Positions 21,842 through 34,587 of a stretch of 64,000 bases of DNA are shown here, piece by piece. A program made the translations under genes and the position numbers. The notes beneath the pieces are model-generated. The model saw only the letters and a list, made by a program, of their open reading frames with translations. It had not been told where the DNA came from and made no database searches. The stretch is taken from positions 1,240,001 to 1,304,000 of the forward strand of contig JAPEHQ010000013.1 in the NCBI GenBank assembly GCA_027405735.1, read 5' to 3'. Source of the DNA: Mucor racemosus (Eukaryota; Mucoromycota; Mucoromycetes; Mucorales; Mucoraceae). Positions within the stretch are counted from its first letter, which is position 1, and each line of letters starts with the position of its first letter.

Positions 21842-22043
21842 TTTCAAGGATTTTTTATAGAAAAAAAGAAGAAAATGAATCTATAAACAAATGATAATAT
21901 AATCAACAGGTTTTCGTACCTTTTTAATTTCTTGTATTTCCTAAATCCAGAGTTAGAGATAAGATACGAGATTTTTAATAACCTTAATATATTCGCATTT
22001 ATTGTGACAGATAACAAATTGATATCCCAGCTCAAATAAGCAT

Positions 22044-22083
<40 letters not shown>

Positions 22084-22416
22084 GGTACTGATACAAAATA
22101 TGTGTTCCTTGATCTACGGCCAGATTTTATTATGCTTCCGATCAACATTGATTAGACATGTATCATTTTTTGCAAATCAAAACTAAAATATTCCCCAAAA
22201 ATACATAATTCTCATTGTTTGTATCTAACACTTGTATTTTAGGCAATAACAGGTGCAACCCTATTTTTGTTTATTATTTCAGAAGATAATCTACCGTGGG
22301 ATTTTATTCTATTCAAAGGCGCTTAAAAATATACAACGAGGACGGTTAAAAGCTTTCCATTGAGATAAGAATGAAATCCTGTAGCTTTAACTTTTGTTTT
22401 CTTTTGATAAATAACC
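21842..22416. other. Divergent promoter region, GATA factor / carboxypeptidase
   Basis: Contains a pyrimidine-rich leader for the GATA gene (coding strand), the (CA)n tract and a TTTTCTTTTG leader just before the carboxypeptidase ATG. Confidence 0.5.
22048..22081 (+). repeat. (CA)n microsatellite
   Basis: About 17 dinucleotide units of ac/ca. Confidence 0.95.
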
Positions 22417-24189
22417 ATGTTGTTTAATAAAAAATTCATTACTGCTGCTGCAAGCTTTTTCATTGCAGCTGCTTCTATTGAAGCTTCTAGTTTCTCCCCT
22501 CAAGTTGCTTTACAAAATGCCCGTTATGAAAGTCAAGGATTCCGTATCTTGAGTAAAGAGAACATTGATAATTATTCTGTCAGAATAAAGCAACCAAAAT
22601 CATGCGAAACTGGTGTTCAAGTAAAATATATATTTTTTAAATCCTAACCTAACCCGCAACTCTGACCCTACATTTAAATTTTTGTAGTATTCTGGTTATA
22701 TTGATAAGCATGATACTGATGATCATTTCTTTTTCTACTTTTTTGAATCAAGAACAGACCCTGAAAATGACCCAACTGTATTATGGTTAAACGGTGGACC
22801 TGGTTGCTCTTCCATGATGGGTTTATGGATGGAATTAGGGTAACAATTTATAGGGATTGTCTATTTTGCATTGACTAATAATTCATGCATGAAATAGACC
22901 CTGTCAAGTAAATGAATTTGGAAATGATACCATTAGAAATCCCTATAGCTGGAATACTGCTGCCAATGTTGTATTTTTGGACCAGGTAAGATGTATATTT
23001 GTTCTCTAAACAGTAAATATTAATCAATGCTATATTTTTTAGCCTGTAAACGTAGGCTATAGTTATGGTGATACCAAAGTTCGAAACACTGACGAATCTG
23101 CACGAGATGTTTATGCATTTTTGCAACTTTTCTTTACTGAATATTCGCAATATGCCAATAGTCCTTTCCACATTTCTGGTGAATCTTATGGTGGGCACTA
23201 TTTACCTGCTATTTCTACAGAGATCATTCGTAATAACAAGGTTGCCAAGGAAAAGAATCTTTTGGAAATTAAGTATGAATCCATGTTGATCGGTAACGGT
23301 TGGACTGATCCCCGTACGCAATTCAAGGAATATGCTACTTATGGTTGTTCCAGCGACGGTAGTGCTTATAAACCTTTATTCGATCAAAAGACTTGTGATA
23401 AGATGACTGACTCTTATTCTCGTTGTCGTAAATTACAAGATGCTTGTTACAAAATGCCTAGTTCCATCACATGTGTTCCCGCAAATCTTTATTGTGAGAA
23501 ATCTCAAACTGGCGCTTTTGATAAGACTGGCTTGAATCCTTATGATATTCGCAAAAAGTGTGAAGGAGATTCTGGATTATGCTATGATCTGATCGAATCT
23601 ATTGAAGCTTATGCTAACAGAGAGGATGTTAGAGAAACGTTAGGTGTAGATGAAAAGGCAGGAAAGTATGCAGGATGTAGTGATTCAGTTGGTTACAGAT
23701 TTTATCAAACTGGTGATGGGTAACTATCTGTTGTAGTACATTGCATCCAATGTACAGAAATGTCAATTTATGACTAATTTGTAAATTTGTAAATTATAGC
23801 TCAAAAGATTACAGCGGACATGTTGCAGAAACATTAGAAGCCGGTGTTCGTGTTTTGCTTTATGTTGGTGAAATGGATTGGATTTGTAACTGGATTGGCA
23901 ACTTGGCTTGGAGTTTAAATATGGAATGGTCTGGAAAACAAGGTTACAATGAGTCTCCCACAGAAAAATGGTTCAGTGATCTTACTGGCAATCATGCTGG
24001 TGATGTTCGCACTTTTGAAAATTTGACCTTTTTAAGAATTTTTGATGCTGGACATATGGTAAAAATAAAGACTTTTTTTCATAAAAAAAAATGTACTAAC
24101 AAATGTTAACATAGGTTCCTTATGATCAACCAGAAAACTCATTAGACTTTTTTAACAAATGGCTTAGTAACAATTCTTTAATAAACTAA
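22417..24189 (+). CDS. Serine carboxypeptidase, CPY-like (family S10)
   Basis: A secretory or vacuolar exopeptidase that removes C-terminal residues. Six exons: 22417-22620, 22688-22839, 22898-22985, 23043-23719, 23800-24058, 24115-24189, all GT-AG and in phase, about 484 residues. A signal peptide is at the N-terminus ([18 protein letters not shown]). The catalytic triad is Ser196 in [10 protein letters not shown], Asp400 in [10 protein letters not shown] and His459 in DAGHMVPYDQP. The substrate-binding [10 protein letters not shown] motif and the PVNVGYSY motif are intact. The propeptide is short compared with yeast CPY. Cysteines around 250-300 and 350 fit the conserved disulphides. It lies divergent from the GATA gene and upstream of the SAMHD1-like gene. 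Confidence 0.95.
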
Positions 24190-24399
24190 GCTTTTGAGCT
24201 TTCGGCGTATTTTATTTGATGCACAGTCGTTGCTAAATGTTTAATACTCCCGGATTCAAATCTGTAAACAATAAGATTCATTCTAGACCAATGATATCGA
24301 AATTAGACTAAAGCAATAGTTGCTATTTAAAGAACATGATTTTCATTTTGACCTTTCTCCTCTTCTTCTTCTTCTTCTTTTTGAATTATACTGTGCATA

Positions 24400-26059
24400 A
24401 TGGCTATGGAAGATATTGTGAATACATATGGTAGTAGAAGAGATTCAGCAAGCTCTACCAATAAACATTCGGGCACTTTTTATAATGGCCATAAAGTGAT
24501 GAATGATCCTATTCATGTATGTGCGTTTTATTCTCGAGATTTTTTATCCTAAATTTTATAATTTCACAGGGCCACATTACTTTGGATGATTACACAGTAA
24601 AATTCATTGATACACCTCAATTTCAAAGACTAAGAGATCTCAAACAGGTAATAATAGAAACTTTTTTTTCGCTGCGCAAAATATTTTACTGATTTTATAT
24701 GTATAGCTCGGTGTACTTTACTTTATTTTCCCTGGAGCAAGCCATAATCGATTCGAACATTCTGTTGGTAAATAGATTAAATATATTAAATTGAACATGA
24801 TGAAGCTGATAAATTAATATTATAGGTGTTTCTCATTTATCTGGAACACTTGTTGAGAGATTTGCCCGAGATCAACCTGAATTGAGCATATCTCAAGATG
24901 AAATCAAATGTGTCAAATTAGCTGGGTAAAAAAAGAGTCCAAAAAACACATCCAAAATATGAATTAACATGGTTGCACAACAGATTATGTCATGATTTAG
25001 GCCATGGACCATTTAGTCATGTATTTGACAATTCGTTCATGCCTCGTGCTAGACCTGATTTAACATGGTCTCATGAGCAAGCATCTGAAATGATGCTAGA
25101 ATACTTGGTTGATGATAACAATATCGACATTGAAAAGACAGAAATTAATTTTATTAAGGATTTAATTGCTGGTGAATCTAGATCAACTAACAAATATTCA
25201 GAACGTAAATTTCTGTTCGATATTGTAGCCAACAAAAAGAATAGTGTCGATGTGGATAAATTTGATTATATCGAAAGAGATGCTTATAATATGGGCCTTC
25301 GTAGTTCTTATGATGCTAAACGTCCGTTGGTATATAGTCGAGTTGTAAATAACGAAATTTGTTACCATCACAAGGAAGTTTACAACATGTATGAAATGTT
25401 TCACACAAGATATAGTTTGTTTAAACAAATTTATAATCATCGTGTTGGTAAATGCATAGAATTGATGATTGTTGATGCCTTGTTGTCAGCAGATAACTAT
25501 TTAAAGATCTCGGATAGTGTGGATAAACCAGAAGATTATTTGTATCTAACTGATGATATTCTTCGCACCATTGAAAAATCCAAATGTTCTGAATTACAGG
25601 AAGCTAGACAAATTATACGCAATATTAGAACCCGTAAATTGTATAAATTTGTAGACGAGTTCTTGATTCCCCCCGAGATGGAGCCTTATTTGAACAAGGA
25701 GACTATAACTTCTCAAGATATTGTTAATCACCAAACCGACAATGCAGGTTTAGTTGAACAAGATATCATTGTCAGCTTTTCTAAAATCAATTATGCTATG
25801 AATGAAAGCAATCCGGTTGATTCTATCCGGTTTTTCTCAAAATTCAATGATCAAGGTAAGTTTTTGTTATTCGCATATATAATTTTTGTTAATTAATATC
25901 AATTTTTCTATAGAATCATTTAATATCCCTCAAGAAAAGGTGTCATATATGATTCCTACTAAATTTCAGGATATCAATATTCGTATTTTCACTAGGGATC
26001 CTAGTAGAACTCAAGCAATTCAAAAAGCTTTCCGTAGATATCTTGATAAGATTAAATAA
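24400..26059 (+). CDS. SAMHD1-like HD-domain phosphohydrolase (putative dNTP triphosphohydrolase)
   Basis: Six exons: 24400-24516, 24570-24647, 24707-24767, 24826-24925, 24984-25855, 25914-26059; in phase, about 457 residues. The HD core is intact: FIDTPQFQRLRDLKQLG, then GASHNRFEHSVGVSHL (metal-ligand His83), CHDLGHGPFSH (His122-Asp123) and VDKFDYIERD (about 209-218). These match the metal site of SAMHD1, which hydrolyses dNTPs to nucleoside and triphosphate. The SAM domain of the animal protein is absent; the N-terminal 40 residues are short and polar. The C-terminal part (KVSYMIPTKFQDINIRIFTRDP) also follows SAMHD1. Activity and nucleotide regulation cannot be judged here. The start is the first ATG after a (TTC)n leader; a second in-frame ATG is two codons on. 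Confidence 0.93.
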
Positions 26060-26295
26060 TTCATATATGAATAATAATATAAAACAATTGTATATATCGT
26101 TGCCACATCAGAATTCGTAATAAAAATCTATACTGTTTTTCTTATTTATGCTACAATTGAACTATTTACAAGTGCCGCCCGATAATTTTGTACAAAAGTA
26201 GCACTATATGCTATTATACCCATACCTAAAGTTGAGGGTTTGAAAATCTAATGGTTTTGATAAGGATTTTACATGGTTTAAAAATAATTTATATT

Positions 26296-26430
26296 CATTA
26301 TAACTATACAAGGGTTTACTATCTAAGAATACGATGTACAGTAAATCAATGTGGACGCATGTTGATTTACTATAGCACCGATTATAGACTAAGATATTGG
26401 ATGTGAGACCTAATATTGACATAACAATAT
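26296..26430 (+). repeat. Short dispersed repeat, pairs with 48521-48675
   Basis: Shared words include ttcattataactat, ttactatctaagaa, gttgatttactata and atattgacataacaa in the same order. Nature unknown. Confidence 0.6.
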
Positions 26431-26759
26431 ATTCTGGTTTTGGCTAATTTAGCACTATTTCTAATTTAAAATGGGCTGGTAAGCCATAAACCTTACTTGA
26501 AAAAACTGGGCGTTTGATTCCTGCGATTCAACCAGGAAATCGATGGATGCTGAAATTATTTTTCTGGATACTGTTACAGCTTTAATATATATTTTGAAAT
26601 TTGTAGCCCATTTGGATCAATATTCATTGATTTCGAGTATTTTTCCATTTACTAAATTTCTTTCAAGCAGAAGAAAAAACTTTTTTTTTCAAAAACGTAC
26701 CCAAGAATCCTTCAAAAATAGCTGCTAGCTAATGAAATCAAGAAATGTTCTTCGTAAAT

Positions 26760-27010
26760 CTATTATACATTAAATGCAACTATAAAATTCAATTTTGAAC
26801 CATTATTTGATTTTATAAAAATTTGATTTTATAAAAATTTTCAAAGAATGTTTGAAACAATCCATACAAAATAGTTTGAAGTAATACGAGCTTTCATGTC
26901 TCCATTTCCAAAGCACCTCGGGGAGGCTACGCCTTTTCCAATTCTGTGGATCAACACTAGAAGTACCTGCCACTGCAACGAAAGGCCATTCGGATTCATA
27001 TTCGGCGAGA
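26760..27010 (-). repeat. Dispersed repeat family D, copy 2
   Basis: Inverted partner of 17085-17330. It is followed at about 27035 by gttttcgaggatattaaac, also found at about 36728. Confidence 0.55.
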
Positions 27011-27111
27011 ACTGGTGACCTTACTTGTTGGTTTTCGAGGATATTAAACAGCCATTTTTGGAGCCAGTTCCATTTCTAACCCATATTGAAATGTAATTCC
27101 TAGAAATAGTC

Positions 27112-27200
27112 TTTTAAACCAAGACCTAGAAGTCCTTGGTTCTTTTTTTTTACTATTGATTTCTCTTGTAATAAAGTCTACGTTCTCCATTGATACATGT
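27112..27200 (+). repeat. LTR-tail-like module (AATAAAG + CTACGTTCTCC), copy 2
   Basis: Reads ccaagacctagaag ... tcttgtaataaagtct then acgttctccat. The same order is seen near 830, 36752-36830 and 54924-55010, and resembles the 3' part of an LTR with a poly(A) signal. Confidence 0.5.
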
Positions 27201-28247
27201 CAAAAATCTAGCAACTATAGATTCAAGAGCCATTGTTATTAAAACTCGACGCTGATCATTGAAATCCAACATGAGATGAAATTTAGTAGCTAATACTAAA
27301 TGCCATACCGAACCATCAGAATTAACAACAAATATTATATATCAATAAACACAATCATAATAGGCAACAGTAAAAAAAAAAAGACAATCCCAACACCTTA
27401 ATCAGACATATTATACCAACTTACCAATTACTCCAATCCCATATATTGCGTACTATATAATTTCTCCCAAATCCATATTTATATCCCAACATATAGTACT
27501 TATATGATTATTAGCGTCATGATCATATAACTATTTAGAAAACATATAAATAAATAGAAAGCATCAGTAAAGTAATAGAATGTATCTTTTAGTAGAGTAT
27601 TTTTTGTTATAATATCTTCCGATATAACATCCGTAATTAATGTTATTAGCAGCCTTTACTATTATTTCTATAAATAAGATCACCTTGTATATCTATAAAC
27701 CTCCATTACTGAATTTCGTACGTGTAAATAATAATAGCAGCAGGTAGCCGACCTGTTGTTGAAACTTACCGAATGCATAATGACCCATGGAAGCTGGTAT
27801 TCGAAATACTTCTATATAGTGCCTATTTATACCTATATCCATGTAGTGTGGCCGCTTACCTGGACCAGTATCTATAGAAGCCGTATTTAAATTGTTTCCA
27901 ATAAAAATGCGTAGCAAGCTATAGTTGCACTTTGGCGATAATTTTCTCCCATAAAGTAGGTTGTGAACGTTACTCTTTGATATCAGTGTGTCAAAGACAT
28001 ATCCCTACTCTTATTTAAAGTTGGAAGTTATTAGGATCGAAATTCGTCGAGATATGATCATGATTGTCGGTTGTTTACAGTTGTAAAGGTAGGTTTCAGA
28101 TGGCGCTCAAATGTTTTTACACAATATTGAATCGAATTATTTCAAACCTTCAAATATGATGCACCTTCCTTCTATGGATCATTGATATCTGTAGAAGAGT
28201 TAACACAAGAATATAAGCGCACTAGCTTAACTAGCAACATTGGCTTA

Positions 28248-28782
28248 TGTTGTATGCCACCTAGTATCATACGTTATCACCGTTGTCTACAGTATCAATA
28301 CATCTTACAATCTTTTGACTAAGACATGTATTGAAGTGCAAAGTCTTGATATCGGATATAAGAAACTTCTAGCGTACTAAGTTTATCCAGCAATTACCAA
28401 AAACGCTTGGACCTCAATTATGACACCATATTATTTCATCCCGGCGGTTAGTTAATCAAATAGCTATCAAATCAACATCCAACAAGCATATTTAGCGCAA
28501 CATTGAAACAAGGCAACTCATAAGCTCTGAAAGCATGGTTAAATCTTGATTGATCCATTTCAATTCATAGATTACTATCAAACAGATCTAATGGTTCAAT
28601 AGTGCCTTAAATTGCATCTCAGGAGGATCTCAATGTCAAATCAATATAAAAGGCCATACTTTTATATCTAAATAAATGACATCTTGTTTTTATTATATAG
28701 TTGAAGAAATGATTCATTACTCATTCTCTTTTAACTATATTCTTTTTTAAGTATTATTTATCAAACCTGAAAATATACGACA
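28248..28782 (+). mobile_element. Solo LTR-like element, family 4, copy b (535 bp)
   Basis: Begins TGTTGTATGCCACC and ends ATACGACA. It sits inside repeat C at ...attggctta. The flanks GCTTA and CAACG do not match, and the DNA on the right is not the expected continuation of repeat C. Confidence 0.8.
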
Positions 28783-29521
28783 CAACGCATAGTTTTATTG
28801 GACAGAAATATCATGTTTTGCGGATGGTTTCCTCAATTCACAGTGTTCTGTGAGAGTATAAATATAAATTTTTATGCAGGATATATGTAAATCTACCATC
28901 ATGTATAATTGGAGATTAATTGGATCAATATTCACAAGGATGGGGTTTTTTTTCTTTGTTTTCTGCAGTTGTAAATTTTAGTTTATTATTTTGTAAAACT
29001 TAAAACTCATTATCCAGGGCTTAATCTCTGTATTCACAATATAGATATCATTGATTGCTACTCTGTATTTTTTGTTTCAACCAAAAATATTGATTTTTCA
29101 TCGAGATAATCAAAATAATAGTCGATATCACAGCTTACAGCTTATGATAACTGGGTTCCAAAATTTGTTCTAAAAAATGGACGAAAAATGACGAAAAAAA
29201 CAAAATCGTTTAATTGATCATGAACTGCAAAGTAAGTCGACCTAGTATACTAAATAGCTTTTGTATAGCTTTGAATTCTCCATCCATCTAAATAAAATTC
29301 AGGCAAACATTTCACATTAAATTTTGCGTAAAATGCAATTGAAATTTTGGAGGTTTTTTGAAGATACACATCACTTTTTATAAGCATATTTAAAATATAA
29401 CTAATGGAGATTATGCGCAAAACCATTATCTATCGATCGAGCTATTGTAAAAGTTTTTAGCTGCATTTTGCATAGAGAAGACGAGATTTTTGTCCAAATC
29501 TTTTTCAGATTCAGAATTTGG

Positions 29522-29816
29522 GATGAGGGTATATAAGGGAAAAATGGAAGCTGGAAACGAAGATATTCCTTTGTACACATTTTTGAGGATATCTCCACGA
29601 AAAATCAACATTTTAAAAAGAATTAAATTGGGTCCGAGAGAGCTTAGCGAGGTCGATGACATAAATGCATTAAAAGTGCTGCTCAATTTAACAAATGTTT
29701 TGAAATCTACTACAAAAAATGTCAAAAAAATGAAAAAAAAAAATAAAAATGCTCAGAATTCTTTTATACTGAAATATGTTATAGAATGCTTCAAAACAAG
29801 TAAGTTTTATTATTAA
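29522..29816 (+). pseudogene. Gene-like relic in repeat C (best copy), unknown family
   Basis: The + frame from ATG 29522 reads about 97 codons to a TAA and includes EDIPLYTFLRISPRKINI and LNLTNVLKST; the frame stays open upstream to about 29490. Copies A and B keep the same words with one stop or earlier ends. After it come a GTAAGT donor and a TTTGTAG acceptor followed by a short conserved tail with KVLIL, so the ancestor probably had an intron. Basic and helix-rich; I do not recognise the family. Confidence 0.4.
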
Positions 29817-29885
29817 AAAGTGTCAATATAGATTAATTTTTTGTAGAGATATGAAGCCTCAAAGGTTTTAATTTTAGCAGTAAAA

Positions 29886-31774
29886 TGATACTTTCTTTTG
29901 CAGAACAGGGCCATTTATGATCATCCCAAGCAAAAATCATATCCTTAAAGGTGGATATATTGGTAACAAATTTTGTAAACAAAAACAATTCTCATCAAAA
30001 CTATTTAGAAAGTAAAATAATTTCTGAATACGCTTCGTTCCTATGGAATAGGGAGAAATATTTACGGAATAAAAGTATAAAAAAACAATAGGAATTCAAC
30101 TAGACACAGTTCCTTTAAAATGTAGGATTACTATTATTGAAGAAGAGTGCAATTCCATGTATCATATATTTATATATATTAGCATTGGTGTCGAGCTGAG
30201 TTTTTCCAGCCAAATTTACCAGTATATGCTGGGCTTGACAGCATCCTTAATATATATGCCCAATATGGACGAATACAAAATCCAGAATTCTGAGCTCAAT
30301 TTATGAAAAGTGCAACGTCTGTACTATATATAAAATAACACTATCAATTAAATAATTGTATTGGAAGACATTATAATAATGTAATTAGAATTTTAAACTG
30401 TTTCAAGCCATATTTACACCAAAAATCATGGTAATTGTGTCAATATTCATGACGCATTATCTCAACGCACAGGACGTTTTGAACGCTATTTTCTAAGCCA
30501 GATTGTGTTTTCTACATTAGTCCTATGCACTGATATTAATTCTGCATAAAAAATTGGGTAATTTTCAATTATCATCAAAACCTGTAGTAGCAAGAGAAAA
30601 AATGTTGTCTTGAAGAAAATTCCACATTTCTCAACGAAAAATTGGTATTTTTCTGACGTCAAATATTCAAAATGTGCGTATTAACCTCCACTACAATGTG
30701 ATAACGCTGTATCACAAAAAGTGGTTTGAAAATAATAACTTTTTTTGGAAAAACCTGTTTTTGGTTTTTTACTCCTATACAAAATTTTTTGCAGTAAATG
30801 TTTTTCAAAAATTACATTATTCGATTTAGCACTTAAATATCTATGTAAGACAATTAATTTTTGTTCCACAATTAATTATTAATATGTTGCGTAATTTACG
30901 AAACAAGAATTTTTGACAGAAATTTGGATTATTTTTATCAAAAATATTTCGAAACAATTCAAGGGCCGTTCAGCGCATTTTTGGCTCAGTGAAATAAAAT
31001 ACCCTCTCAAATAATATAGTGATATGGTACGTATGTTTTGTGCTTTCCTTGCGGACAAAAGATATGGAGCTTTATTTTAGATGTCAATGCATAATTCGGT
31101 TACCTTTAAATGCCTTTAAAGCTCATTAATGCTATATGAATCCTTTAAAGACAGAATAAATATGTGCTAGTTATCCAGAGCAATAATTAAAAACAGCTCC
31201 AATTTGATGTCAAAGAAAATAAAAAGATTTTTGCATTTTATTTATAAGGTGAGGTACTGCTGATAGCTTAATTTCGGTTTTTTTTATTCAGAATGAATGC
31301 ACATTCACTTGTTCACTTGATATGTTTTAATCAAAGCTTACTTTTGTGTATTACAGTTTCGGTTCCTGCATCAAACTATAACAAAGCCAAATAAGATACA
31401 AAGTTGTTAATCAGCCGATTAAAAATTAATCCTGATAAAGTAGTATCATTAAAAACATTACGTTTCCTTTTTAAATAATATGAGTTGTACAAAATGGTAT
31501 TTTTTTTTACTAAAATATAAATAGTGATATGATATGATATAAATTGGATAATAATAATAATAATAATAATAATGACAATATAAATAATAATAATAATAGT
31601 AGTAGTAGTAATAGTAGATAATAAGTGTATATAGGTGGATATGCTTATAATACGTATGTAAAATGACTGACTTGAGCTCAACTGTAAAGCGGGAAGGAGG
31701 AGAGAAAAAGAGAGGAATAATGAAGAAGTATTTTATACAATGTATACAAAGTTTTGTTTATGTTCTGATTTCTA
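29886..31774. other. Intergenic and 3' flank of the kinase gene
   Basis: AT-rich DNA without a recognised gene. An (AAT)n/(AGT)n microsatellite is near the kinase 3' end at 31549-31620. Confidence 0.5.
31549..31620 (+). repeat. (ATA)n / (GTA)n microsatellite
   Basis: Trinucleotide runs of ataata and tagtag broken by a short spacer, in the probable 3' untranslated region of the kinase gene. Confidence 0.9.
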
Positions 31775-34587
31775 CTAGAGTCTAATCACATCATTTTCAT
31801 CAAAGTGATCAACAGCAGATTTCATATAGGCTTCGGCATCGGAACGATTAAAGCTTTTTTGTTGTTTACTAGAGATGGGTCCATTTTGTGATAATATCAT
31901 TTGTATCCAGCCTTTAGCTAATTTAAATACTTTAGTTGAACCTTTTAATTTTGAATATCTCAGTGCAACAATTTGTAATGGAGTACCATCGTCATTGTAT
32001 TTTGAAGAAGGTACAGAGGATAAATCAATGGACAACACGGCAAAACCATCTGGGTCCTCAACTGTATCTGTTGCTGTAGTTGCATCTTCCTGGGGATTGT
32101 GCTGCTGTTGTTGTTGCTGGGTTAGCTTTCCCATTGATAACAAATCATGGCTGCTATTCATCACCATTGCTGATGATCCAGTTAATAAGATTGATTGACT
32201 GGAATTGAATGGGGCTGATATTCTGTGTACCTGTCGGCTCCACCATCCGTTGTTCATCGAACTATGCGCTGAGCTATTGCTAATGAATGAAGTGGATTGT
32301 TTTCTATGTAGATCAGATAATCGATCACTAGAAGTAAATAGCTTTGAGCGAAACAAAGAATGTTGTATAGAAGGCGGTAATGTTTGCTGCTGCTGCTGCT
32401 GTTGTTGTTGTTGTTGTTCTGGAGTTACAATATTGGATTTTTTACAATTTCTTAATGTCAGCAGACAAACCAACTGTGCATTGCTAGTTTGGTAAAATGT
32501 AATACCAAGTATTTCACAAACCATACAAATAATTTTAATCATTTCAGATTGATTAATTTTGACTTGTTCAAGATCAATGTCTTGTTGTTGTTGTTGTTGT
32601 TGTTGTTGTTGGTTTTGAATAGTGAGATCAGGTAATGTATTTGAAAGGAATACCATAGATAAACGATGTGAAAGTCTTTTTGTTTGTCGTACACGTTTAT
32701 TTTCTGTAAATGTAGATGAAGTTGAATAACCTGAAATAACAGTTGTTGATGAACCTGAACGAATATTGCACTGGATAGAGAAATAACTGATATGGTCTTT
32801 AGTTACTCTTTGATATAATTGAGATATGTTTAATGCAGAAGCGGCTTTTCGGAGCTGCCTGGGATGTTGATCCGGTGCCGGTATTTGTTCCTGATTTATA
32901 TTCATATTATTAGAAGACTCGGTCCGTTTAAACTTTCGGAATAGATGGCTTATTGGTGATTTTAGATCTGTAAGACTGACATTGTGTATCTGTTGAAGTC
33001 GCACTTGTTTTAAAGTGACTAATAGATTTTGATTTAAATCCATTACTACTTGATTTTGAGTGTCTAATTGAATTGGGTTTTGAGAAGAATGAGGTATTGG
33101 ACCAGTAAAATAAGTTGCTGGATTTGTCAAATGGTAAATGACAGTTTTAGGTACTTTTCTACCTCTTCTTCTTTCATCTTGTAGATCTTGTTTACATTGT
33201 CGTTTGGTATTTTGAGCACTAAATTGAATTTGGTTGCTATCTTCTGACTTTGCTGATTCAGCATAAGATTCAGTTGCATCATGCGCATTATAAGAGGAAT
33301 TAAATTGACGTTGCTTAAATACATCATCCAATATACCGTAATTGTTGAACCATGGATCTTGACTCAGGAATGTTTTTAAACTAAGCCGATCGTACCTGTC
33401 TATGGAAAGACATTTCTGTATTGTTTGTTGTAATTCAGGGCTTAAATGAGAAGGGAACTTGTAATGTCGACTAATAATAAACTTTTTCAATTCGGAAGGT
33501 GCTATTTTGTTTATAATGTTAACTTTAAATGTACAAGATTATATAAAAATATTACATCTTACTTTTAGCATGCGAAAAAAGTTCAAGACCGGCTGTCATT
33601 CTAAACAACATGATACCCAAACACCAAGAATCTACTTCAGGTCCAACATATGATCTAGCAGTAATAATTTCAGGGCTATAATACAGCATAGATCCTATGT
33701 GAATATTAGCTTCATGCATTTAATTGGGAAGTATTTTTCTTTACCACAAACTGTTTTTAATCTTTGTAATCCAAATCTATTTCCTAACCCAAAATCAGCT
33801 ATTTTCACTTGATGATCTGCAGTTAACAATATATTTGGAGTCTTGGAGTATTTTAATTAGCACATATGCTTACAAGTTACTGTATTCTATTTAAGTTACC
33901 TTTAAATCTCGGTGAACTACCCATTTGGAATGGCAATGGTCTACAGCCATTACCACCTGACGAAATATATCACGCGCTTGATTTTCAGGAATTATGCTCT
34001 TATCAATTGATTTCAAATACTCTTCTAAATTATAACCTGGAACATATTCCATAACCAGGTATAAAGCATCTGCAGTTTCATATGTTTCATATAATTGTAC
34101 AATATTCTCATGATCCAATACTTCCATAAGAGCAATTTCACGTACAAGCCTCGACATGACTCTGTATATATGTGCTCTTTTGTTGATCACCTATTAAAAT
34201 TTATGCATATTACCATAATTAGAAAATGGAATTGAAAACAAATGTATAAATATATACCTTGATCGCAACTTTTGATCCTGTCGAATAATGGTGCGCTAAC
34301 ATTACTTTACTGAATTTACCATCACCAAGTGGAGAATCAAATATGTAATCGCCAATACCATTTAATATGCTATCTGAATTGAATGGAACATCTTTAACAT
34401 GTTTTTTACTTTTAGGAGGAGGAGGAGGAGAAGGAGAAATAGCAGCAGAAGAAGAAGGTGTATAATGACTATTAGATTGTGATGGTAATGGTGGCGTTAC
34501 TTTATTTTGTATAGATTCCTCATCTTTCATTTCAATGGTAGTCGAACGATGTCTCCATTTAGTCGACCGAAATGGGTTAACGACCAT
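31775..34587 (-). CDS. CAMK-like serine/threonine kinase with long polar C-terminus and KA1-like end
   Basis: Five exons on the minus strand: 34587-34258, 34190-33900, 33841-33745, 33694-33563, 33501-31775; GT-AG, in phase, about 858 residues. The kinase domain is complete: glycine loop PLGDGKFSKV, VAIK lysine (Lys110), HRDLK (Asp205), ADFG (Asp223), and an activation loop TVCGSMLYYSPE typical of the Snf1/Kin1/Hsl1 group. The APE motif reads SPE. The C-terminal 480 residues are low complexity with several polyglutamine runs, and end with a segment (IVALRYSKLKGSTKVFKLAKGWIQ) resembling a KA1 membrane-binding domain. Expected role: cell-polarity or morphogenesis kinase; the exact orthologue is uncertain. 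The start is the second in-frame ATG (MVVNPFRSTKW), after a TATATA run; an upstream ATG at 34671 would add 28 unlikely residues. Confidence 0.9.

Larger units (their letters stand above)
26060..27714. other. Intergenic with repeat fragments
   Basis: Holds about 135 bp (26296-26430) related to 48521-48675, the second copy of repeat D (26760-27010), an LTR-tail-like module (27112-27200) and a tail fragment near 27645-27712. No gene recognised. Confidence 0.5.
27715..29885 (+). repeat. Dispersed repeat family C, copy C (interrupted)
   Basis: Matches copy B (55.5-57.7 kb) from the AATAATAATAGCAG block near 27726, where copies A and B instead continue into CACTACGGCCGA. It is interrupted by LTR family 4 copy b (28248-28782) and by about 250 bp of unrelated DNA, and resumes near 29030. 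The best-preserved coding frame of the family lies at 29522-29816. Confidence 0.7.

Noticed and set aside
22048..22081. CRISPR-like or regulatory array in the CA tract
   Set aside because: Plain dinucleotide microsatellite without spacers.
18556..26059. Secondary-metabolite or protease gene cluster
   Set aside because: Two peptidases lie near each other, but the block also holds a GATA factor, a membrane peptide and an HD hydrolase with no pathway link; proximity alone is not evidence.
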